DNA of 11,081 nucleotides from an uncultured Rickettsiales bacterium. Lineage in GTDB: Bacteria > Pseudomonadota > Alphaproteobacteria > Rickettsiales > Deianiraeaceae. This document shows positions 6,283 to 11,081 of the stretch, piece by piece. The stretch lies in NCBI GenBank assembly GCA_946544555.1, contig CAMNMI010000023.1, positions 1 to 11,081 of the forward strand, given 5' to 3'. The notes beneath the pieces were generated by a model, which was given only the letters and a program-made list of their open reading frames with translations, was not told the DNA's origin and did not search any database. Numbering within the stretch: position 1 is the stretch's first letter; each line of letters opens with the position of its first letter. The position numbers were made by a program, and so were the translations under genes.

Positions 6283-7512
6283 TTACCTACTTGCATTATT
6301 TAGCTCGTTTAGTTTATCCTTAAATGAATTGTATTGATTTAAACTATAAAATTTTATTTTTACATCTTTTTTTGAGATTTCTTTTTTTTCTTTACAGAAA
6401 AACGAAACTGCCTTTTCAAAAATATTTTTTGTGTAAGAGTTATTGATGCCAAAAGTTATCACTTTTGGATATTCTGTATTTTTTTTATCTTGAATGAACG
6501 GTTTTATTGGTGGAATTTCATCATTTAATGTTTTCTTTTCGCCGCAAACTAACGTTTTCCATGGTTTTATTTCTTTGTTGTTCAAATTGACATTCAAAAT
6601 AATACCACCATTTGGTCTTAAACCACGTCCTGCAAAATTGGTATCATGCCCAACAACTTTAACATCATACCCCAATCCACCGTCTGAATAAATTTCCCTA
6701 TTTTGTTGTTGATTACCATTTAAATCTTGATAATCAAATCCATCATCTTTATTGGCAACATATCTCAAATTAAAAAAACCATTGTCTTGTACAAGAGTTG
6801 GCCTATCAAATTGTATATTACTTTCAAGCAAATTATATGCTTTATTCGCATCAATTTTTTTGTTAACAATGTAATTATCGCGCTCTTTGTATGGAAAATT
6901 TGTATGCTGAAACACAAATTTATTGTTATCACCATTTACCAACAATAACTGTGGATAGAGACCTAAATTCAATATTCTTCTTTTTAAATCGTGCTGACTC
7001 CTTTCTTCTTCAAGAAAATCGTAAATATCATGATTTCCAGCAATTAAATAAAGCCTTTTGTGTTCCTCTTTTCTTCCATTATTCAATCTATTATTTAATT
7101 CTTCTAAAATGTTAACGACACCTTCCGATGTGTTTCTCGTATTTCTTACATAATCACCACATAAAACTATTACGTCATTGAATTTTTTGCAAGCTTCTTC
7201 GTTGAACTTGTAATAGACAGGAAATTCATTATTTTCTACAAAACCTTTTTTTAAAGATAAACATTTTTTCCATCCATTTAGATTTGCCGGCCGAGATTCT
7301 TGATATTCAACAAGACCAAGTTGTTTTAAAAATTTTAAAAATTCAATATTATATCCTTCAATATCTGATAAAGCATGAACGTCTTTGTCGCCTATTTGAA
7401 ATGGCTGCTTACATATTCTTACACCTTCATCTGGAAGCAGACGTTTATGCACGCTCGTATAGTTATTTTCAATAATTACTTGTTTTATCTGTTGAATATT
7501 CTGTGGTTGCAC
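6283..7512 (-). CDS. PPP-like metallophosphatase (calcineurin-like fold)
   Basis: This 409-residue protein has the metal-binding motifs of calcineurin-like phosphatases in order: SDIEG at 49-53, GDYVRNT at 119-125, GNHD at 159-162, a His at 203 after a hydrophobic strand, and GHD at 288-290. The layout suggests a Ser/Thr phosphatase (PPP) or ApaH-like hydrolase rather than a nuclease. In the first motif the usual DxH is D50-x-E52, so the metal site has Glu in place of His. About 120 residues after the last motif are not recognised. There is no signal peptide. The product is Asn/Lys-rich and the gene is visibly more A+T-rich than smpB or truA, hinting at different ancestry or weak constraint. 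GTG at 7512 is the only plausible start: there is no other methionine, and an ATG six bases upstream is followed by an in-frame TAA. The substrate is unknown. Confidence 0.85.
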   Translation of the reverse strand: MQPQNIQQIKQVIIENNYTSVHKRLLPDEGVRICKQPFQIGDKDVHALSDIEGYNIEFLKFLKQLGLVEYQESRPANLNGWKKCLSLKKGFVENNEFPVYYKFNEEACKKFNDVIVLCGDYVRNTRNTSEGVVNILEELNNRLNNGRKEEHKRLYLIAGNHDIYDFLEEERSQHDLKRRILNLGLYPQLLLVNGDNNKFVFQHTNFPYKERDNYIVNKKIDANKAYNLLESNIQFDRPTLVQDNGFFNLRYVANKDDGFDYQDLNGNQQQNREIYSDGGLGYDVKVVGHDTNFAGRGLRPNGGIILNVNLNNKEIKPWKTLVCGEKKTLNDEIPPIKPFIQDKKNTEYPKVITFGINNSYTKNIFEKAVSFFCKEKKEISKKDVKIKFYSLNQYNSFKDKLNELNNASR

Positions 7513-7518
7513 TTACAT

Positions 7519-7546
7519 ATTATATTGTTTTTTTTTATCTTGTAAA
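7519..7546 (-). promoter_or_regulatory. Putative promoter of the metallophosphatase gene
   Basis: On the minus strand TTTACA (7546-7541), a 16-nt spacer and a perfect TATAAT (7524-7519) lie immediately before the gene. An A-tract (complement of the T-run 7550-7561) sits just upstream of the -35 box, as an UP element would. The expected start of transcription falls on or next to the GTG at 7512, so the mRNA is probably leaderless. Confidence 0.6.
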
Positions 7547-7571
7547 ATATTTTTTTTTTTTACCATAAGAT

Positions 7572-8489
7572 ATGTCAAAAATTAACATTGCATTCTTTGG
7601 TTCAAGCACATTTTCACTGGGAACTTTGGGGTTATTACTGCATGATGAGGATATAAACTTGAAAGCAATAATCACGATGCCACCAGCCGAAAAGAACCGT
7701 GGAAAGAAGTTGCAAGACAATATTGTCAAGGAGTATGCACTGAAAAATGGTTATTCTGCGGAGAATATTTTTGAGCCAAAAACACTAAAAAAAAATCAAG
7801 AATTGCTGGAAATTTTAGGCAAAATGGAGCTTGATTTCATTGTGGTTGTTGCCTATGGAAAAATCATCACAAAAGAAATTATTGACTTACCAAAGCATGA
7901 AATATTGAATTTGCATCCATCGTCTTTGCCTAAATATCGTGGTGCTGCGCCATTGGAGAGGGCTATTGAAGCAGGCGAGGATGAGATTGACATTTGCATT
8001 ATGCGCGTTGATGTTGGCCTTGATACGGGCGATGTTGCGGTGAGAAAAAAATATATTATCAAAGACAAACATGCCAGTGAAATCATTCCGGAAGTATCTA
8101 AAATTGGTGCACAGATGATGATTGATGTGATAAAAAGAACAATAAATTGTGATATAAAATTTGAACAACAAACCGAAGAAGGAATGATATACGCTAACAA
8201 GATTGAAAAAAGTGAGTTGTTGCTTGATTTTACGCTGCCGGCGAGAACAATTTACAACAAAATTCGTGCATTCAATTTGTGTGGAGGATGCTACTTTATA
8301 TTTGAAGAACAGCGTGTGAAAATTCTACAAGCAGAATTATTACAATCAAAAATCAATCATGACATTGGTTTTGATAAAATGGATGGAAAAATTTATTTAA
8401 AAGATGGTGTAATTGTGCCAAAAATCCTACAAAAAGAGGGTAAAAAACCAATGCCGCTCAAAGATTTCCTAAATGGTATCAAGCATTAG
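7572..8489 (+). CDS. fmt: Methionyl-tRNA formyltransferase
   Basis: Fmt transfers a formyl group from 10-formyl-tetrahydrofolate to Met-tRNAi for bacterial translation initiation. The 305-residue length is close to the usual 310-315. The N-terminal Rossmann domain starts INIAFFGSSTFS. The catalytic segment ILNLHPSSLPKYRGAAPLERAI at 111-132 carries Asn113 and His115, and Asp151 lies in GLDTGD, completing the Asn-His-Asp set. YANKIEKSE at 207-215 marks the linker to the C-terminal tRNA-binding domain, where the usual RAFNP-PGAYF appears as RAFNLCGGCYF at 232-242. The ATG at 7572 has only a weak AAGA upstream and follows a run of 12 T. The common partner def (peptide deformylase) is not adjacent. 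A repeat element begins 7 nt after the stop codon. Confidence 0.97.
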   Translation: MSKINIAFFGSSTFSLGTLGLLLHDEDINLKAIITMPPAEKNRGKKLQDNIVKEYALKNGYSAENIFEPKTLKKNQELLEILGKMELDFIVVVAYGKIITKEIIDLPKHEILNLHPSSLPKYRGAAPLERAIEAGEDEIDICIMRVDVGLDTGDVAVRKKYIIKDKHASEIIPEVSKIGAQMMIDVIKRTINCDIKFEQQTEEGMIYANKIEKSELLLDFTLPARTIYNKIRAFNLCGGCYFIFEEQRVKILQAELLQSKINHDIGFDKMDGKIYLKDGVIVPKILQKEGKKPMPLKDFLNGIKH

Positions 8490-8496
8490 ATTTTCT

Positions 8497-8581
8497 GTTG
8501 CGCCGCCCGAGGCCACGCCCTCGCGGTTGTATTTCGCTCCTCGCGTTGCTCCTCGCACAAACGCGCTCCGCGCCGCGCAAC
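8497..8581 (+). repeat. Short G+C-rich intergenic repeat, copy 3 (best preserved)
   Basis: This 85-nt element begins with GTTGCGC and ends with its reverse complement GCGCAAC. By hand count 60 of 85 bases are G or C, far above the surrounding sequence. Inside, GCTCCTCGC occurs twice (8536-8544 and 8548-8556). It fills nearly the whole gap between the convergent fmt and the membrane-anchored protein gene. Copies at 4488-4597 and 176-256 align with it from the left end. The form resembles a small non-autonomous mobile or palindromic repeat; no transposase is in the window. Confidence 0.7.
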
Positions 8582-8586
8582 ACACA

Positions 8587-9399
8587 CTAACTCACAACTC
8601 TCTTAACTGTCTCTACAACTTTCTGTTCGCTGCCAGCTGGAACCACGACGCTATCAACGACTCTTGGCTGTTCTACAATTTCGTAATCACCATCTGTCTC
8701 AATTAGAATCGTTGTTTCAACATTCTGTTTTTTCTTACAAGTTGTGCATGGCTTTTTTTCAACAACCTCTTCAACAGGCGCTTTTCTGACCAATTTTTTC
8801 TTTTTTACTTCTCTTTGCACAGGAACCGGTTCTGGTTTGACTTCCTTAACAATTTCCACAGGCTCTTCTTTGACAATCTCCTTGATTGTTGTATCTTTCA
8901 CAAAAACGGTTTCGGGCACAACCTCTTGTTTTACCTCCTTTTCAATACTAATACTGCCTCTTGTCACGTTCACTTCCTTTTGTTCAACTTTTTTATTAAC
9001 TTTTATAGCTTTTTTTGCAACAACTTTCTTCTTTGGCGTTGCAACAATTCTTTTCTTTTGTTGCCGCTGATTTTTCATCACAACCAAAACAACTTTGTCT
9101 TGCGATGAAACCCTTTGAACTACTGGCTGGACGACTGGTTGTTGGACAATATAAACAGGAGTTGTCTTTTTCAATGTAATTTCATTGTAATCCTCTGGCT
9201 TTATGACAACTTTGTTGTGTGCAAGTTTTGTTTTTATTTTCTCCACAACAGGAATAGCTTTAATGTAAGTTCCATTTTTTTCTCCATAAAAATGCACAAC
9301 GGTTAGTCCAATGCAGAGTAGTAAAAGTGGCAACAAAATCAGTATTATTATCGCCAAAAACCTGTATATTCGCTGCATATGTTTCTTAAATGTATGCAT
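8587..9399 (-). CDS. Membrane-anchored Lys/Val/Pro/Glu-rich protein of unknown function
   Basis: I do not recognise this 270-residue protein. A basic start is followed by one strong membrane helix (about 12-36), so the rest probably lies in the periplasm. From about 60 on the sequence is low in complexity and built largely of Lys, Val, Glu, Pro and Gln, with EIVKE repeated at 174-178 and 182-186 and a single CTTC at 218-221 between lysines. The stretch resembles the extended Pro/Lys/Glu spacer of TonB or other envelope-spanning proteins, but no TonB C-terminal domain or other known end domain is visible. It is divergent from mreC, which fits an envelope role but does not prove it. Two starts are possible: ATG at 9399, directly at the predicted transcription start, or ATG at 9378 (residue 8), preceded by AAGAA and leaving the anchor intact. 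Confidence 0.75.
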   Translation of the reverse strand: MHTFKKHMQRIYRFLAIIILILLPLLLLCIGLTVVHFYGEKNGTYIKAIPVVEKIKTKLAHNKVVIKPEDYNEITLKKTTPVYIVQQPVVQPVVQRVSSQDKVVLVVMKNQRQQKKRIVATPKKKVVAKKAIKVNKKVEQKEVNVTRGSISIEKEVKQEVVPETVFVKDTTIKEIVKEEPVEIVKEVKPEPVPVQREVKKKKLVRKAPVEEVVEKKPCTTCKKKQNVETTILIETDGDYEIVEQPRVVDSVVVPAGSEQKVVETVKRVVS

Positions 9400-9405
9400 A
9401 TTTCA

Positions 9406-9432
9406 ATTATAAAAGACAACTTATTTTATCAA
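9406..9432 (-). promoter_or_regulatory. Putative promoter of the membrane-anchored protein gene
   Basis: A perfect TATAAT (9411-9406) lies 6 nt before the ATG at 9399. TTGATA at 9432-9427 is the best -35 match but with a short 15-nt spacer; TTTTGA, two bases further up, would give 17. Transcription would begin at about the ATG, so either the mRNA is leaderless or the true start codon is the ATG at 9378. Confidence 0.5.
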
Positions 9433-9477
9433 AAAAAAAACATTTTACAATAAAAAATATAGTTATACATCCAAAAT

Positions 9478-10260
9478 GTGAAGAGATATATTGCAAACAA
9501 TAGTAAAATTCATTATGCATGCATAATTTTTTTGTGTTTATTTCTGCTTTTGCTCCAAAAAACTGGCTACAATTTTGATTTTGTGCATTATTTTTCCTCT
9601 TTTTTTGGTAATTTTAGAAAACAAATTTTTAATAGTGAAAACAAAGACAATGTTGAATATCAGAAATTTACTGACATGATGAAAAAAAATCTCTATTTGC
9701 AGAAATATGACAACATTTATACGGCGTTAAAGCCAAATTTTTCTGCTGTCGCGATACTTGAGCCGGTATATTTGTATGACGTTCAGAGCATACATTATCT
9801 TTTTGCTGAGACGAATAATGAGGTTTTCAAAAACGATATTGTGGTTGACAAATCAATGTCTTTAGTTGGGAGAATAGTGGCTGTGAATTCAAAAAATGTA
9901 AAAATACAGTTGCTAAATGATGTAAAATTTTCTGCACCAGCATTTGCTATAACCAGCGGTATTTACGGTATTGTATCAGCAAATGGCGATGAAAAATGCA
10001 AGCTAATTTTTGATACTTTAAACAGCAAGAATAAGCCAGAAGATAATGATTTGATAATTACATCCGGTGAAAACAATCTTGTTCCGCGCGGTATAGATAT
10101 TGGCTTTGTAAAAATTGTAAATGGAAAAATTTGCATTAAACCAAATGCTAATCCAAATATTGACACACTTGCGGTTATCAGGCCAAAATCAGTGCATGAA
10201 TTGGATAAAGAGCTTGCAACAAAGACAAACGGCGATAACGACAAAACTGAGATTGAATAA
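9478..10260 (+). CDS. mreC: Rod shape-determining protein MreC
   Basis: MreC is an inner-membrane protein whose periplasmic beta-barrels bind and activate PBP2 in the rod-shape complex. The 260-residue product has one membrane helix (about 12-27), a short coiled region, and then the beta-barrel part. The latter shows DIVVDKSMSLVGRIVAVNSKNVKIQLLND (120-148), equal to the usual G-V-GLVGRV-V---S-V-LL-D block, and later NDLIITSGENNLVPRGIDIG (190-209), equal to GD-V-TSG--G-FP-GIPVG. The start is a GTG at 9478; an ATG two bases earlier is in another frame and is followed at once by TGA. mreB and mreD are not adjacent, so the normal mreBCD operon is broken up. The C-terminal tail is Asp/Asn-rich. 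The stop abuts that of convergent truA with no gap. Confidence 0.93.
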   Translation: MKRYIANNSKIHYACIIFLCLFLLLLQKTGYNFDFVHYFSSFFGNFRKQIFNSENKDNVEYQKFTDMMKKNLYLQKYDNIYTALKPNFSAVAILEPVYLYDVQSIHYLFAETNNEVFKNDIVVDKSMSLVGRIVAVNSKNVKIQLLNDVKFSAPAFAITSGIYGIVSANGDEKCKLIFDTLNSKNKPEDNDLIITSGENNLVPRGIDIGFVKIVNGKICIKPNANPNIDTLAVIRPKSVHELDKELATKTNGDNDKTEIE

Positions 10261-11019
10261 TTAGTATTTTGTCTCTAAGAAATAGAGCCCACATGATGGC
10301 GCCGTCTCACATTTATCAGGTCTTTTTTTGGCAGCTAAAATTGTTAACACGTCCGCTGGTTGCAACCTTCCTTGGCCAACCTCCAACAGTACCCCAGTCA
10401 TTATTCTAATCATGTTGTGTAGAAACGATTTTGCTTCGTATTTAAATACTACCTGTTCGCACTCACGCCAGATTTCTATTGACATAATTGTTTTCATTGT
10501 GTTGACGTTTTCAACACTTTCTGCACTACAAAATGATGCAAAATCCATCTTTTTACCAACCAACAACGCGGCGGCCACAAGCATTTTTTCAATGTCAAGT
10601 TTGTATGGATAAAAAAATACCCTGTTTGCAAGCAATGGAGAAGCTACCTCGCTATTCAAAACGCGGTAGAGATATAACCTGCTTTTTGCTGAAAATCTGG
10701 CATGAAAATTGTCTGCAACCTTCTCAACTTTTTTTACGACAATATCAAAAATTCCACTCTTGATTAGGTAAAAATTTATGCCACGTAGAACCTGTTTTTC
10801 TGTCCTCTCGCAAGCCAAATCAAAGTGAATTATTTGCCCGAGCGCATGCACTCCTGCGTCGGTTCGTCCACTGTAATCAATCTCAATTTTTGTGTTTGCA
10901 AACTGTGAAATTGCACCTTCCAAAGCAGCTTGAATAGTGGGCAAACTTGCATTTTTCTGCTTCTGCATGCCATGATAATTGCTTCCATCGTATTCAATGA
11001 TGGCCTTATATCTCTGCAT
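10261..11019 (-). CDS. truA: tRNA pseudouridine(38-40) synthase TruA
   Basis: TruA converts uridine to pseudouridine at positions 38-40 of the anticodon stem-loop of many tRNAs. The 252-residue length is typical. The start YKAIIEYDGSNYHG is standard. The catalytic aspartate is D54 in SGRTDAGVHALGQ (50-62). FHARFSAKSRLYLYRV (105-120), SFLHNMIRIMTG (198-209) and the final APSCGLYFL (240-248) are the other conserved blocks. At residue 18 the family's usual Trp in GWQRQ is Met (GMQKQ). The ATG at 11019 is preceded by GAGGG with a very short spacing, squeezed into 7 nt after the CCA end of the tRNA-Ser gene, so both are probably made as one transcript and separated by tRNA processing. Confidence 0.97.
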   Translation of the reverse strand: MQRYKAIIEYDGSNYHGMQKQKNASLPTIQAALEGAISQFANTKIEIDYSGRTDAGVHALGQIIHFDLACERTEKQVLRGINFYLIKSGIFDIVVKKVEKVADNFHARFSAKSRLYLYRVLNSEVASPLLANRVFFYPYKLDIEKMLVAAALLVGKKMDFASFCSAESVENVNTMKTIMSIEIWRECEQVVFKYEAKSFLHNMIRIMTGVLLEVGQGRLQPADVLTILAAKKRPDKCETAPSCGLYFLETKY

Positions 11020-11026
11020 AACCCTC

Positions 11027-11081
11027 TGGCGGTGAAGCAGGGATTCGAACCCTGGATACAGGTTTTGGCCCGTATAACTTC
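11027..11081 (-). tRNA. tRNA-Ser, 3' part (5' end outside the window)
   Basis: Read on the minus strand, the last bases give an encoded CCA end (11029-11027), discriminator G (11030), the 3' acceptor strand CTTCACC (11037-11031), and a T arm with 5-bp stem CAGGG/CCCTG around TTCGAAT (11054-11038). Before it lies a long variable arm with a 6-bp stem (11057-11062 with 11069-11074), so it is a class II tRNA. A long variable arm together with G73 points to serine rather than leucine or tyrosine, which normally have A73. The anticodon lies beyond the window, so the isoacceptor cannot be named. Confidence 0.85.

Noticed and set aside
176..8581. The three repeats as part of a CRISPR array
   Set aside because: They are kilobases apart, diverged and without regular spacers; no cas genes are present.
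8473..8706. Plus-strand open frame of 77 codons over the end of fmt and the repeat
   Set aside because: It arises from the G+C-rich repeat and the antisense of the membrane-anchored protein gene; the protein has no plausible fold or start signal.
8587..9399. TonB as identity of the Lys/Pro/Glu-rich membrane-anchored protein
   Set aside because: It has the anchor and spacer style but no TonB C-terminal domain, and no exbB/exbD neighbours are visible.
10240..10273. Inverted repeat GACAAAA / TTTTGTC at the mreC-truA junction as a terminator
   Set aside because: The 7-bp stem spans a 20-nt loop and no T-run follows on the plus strand, so support is too weak.

Overview
The window looks like a piece of a small, A+T-rich alphaproteobacterial genome, most likely an intracellular (Rickettsiales- or Holosporales-like) lineage. 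This is inferred from gene content and style, not from a marker gene. The grounds are strong A/T bias with long homopolymer runs, shortened core proteins, near-zero spacing between genes, a C-terminal SmpB/Fmt/TruA/PBP2/MreC core set, and an envelope protein carrying the Asp-Cys-Trp motif I associate with alphaproteobacterial OmpA-type proteins.

Layout, left to right. Positions 1-174 hold the end of an acidic protein, possibly the FtsZ tail. A short G+C-richer repeat (176-256) and a promoter follow, then a secreted protein with a weak OmpA-like C-terminus (324-1337). It abuts a convergent 90-residue protein (1338-1610) that resembles a degenerate TsaB N-terminal half. An EamA/DMT permease (1690-2601) converges with and overlaps mrdA, encoding PBP2 (2598-4442, minus strand). 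A likely two-way terminator lies inside the end of mrdA. The divergent gap 4443-4639 contains a second repeat copy. Then comes a tight plus-strand cluster: an AtpC-like epsilon domain, mrpE, mrpF and smpB (4640-6280). It converges on a minus-strand metallophosphatase gene (6283-7512) of lower G+C. Divergent from that is fmt (7572-8489). The fmt gap is filled by the third and most G+C-rich repeat copy (8497-8581), followed by a minus-strand membrane-anchored Lys/Val/Pro/Glu-rich protein (8587-9399). Divergent from it is mreC (9478-10260), which abuts convergent truA (10261-11019). The 3' half of a tRNA-Ser gene sits 7 nt upstream of truA.

Functions group into cell shape and wall synthesis (PBP2, MreC, possibly FtsZ, two unknown envelope proteins), ion and energy coupling (AtpC-like, MrpE, MrpF), and translation or RNA quality (Fmt, SmpB, TruA, tRNA-Ser, possibly TsaB-like).

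The most unusual signal is a three-copy family of 81-110 nt intergenic repeats with GTTGCGC / GCGCAAC ends. The copies differ almost entirely by loss of G/C to A/T, as if one G+C-rich element has been decaying in an A+T-driven genome. Other points of interest are the possible TsaB remnant, the small epsilon subunit in an Mrp cluster, and two minus-strand genes whose -10 boxes lie exactly 6 nt before the start codon, suggesting leaderless mRNAs.
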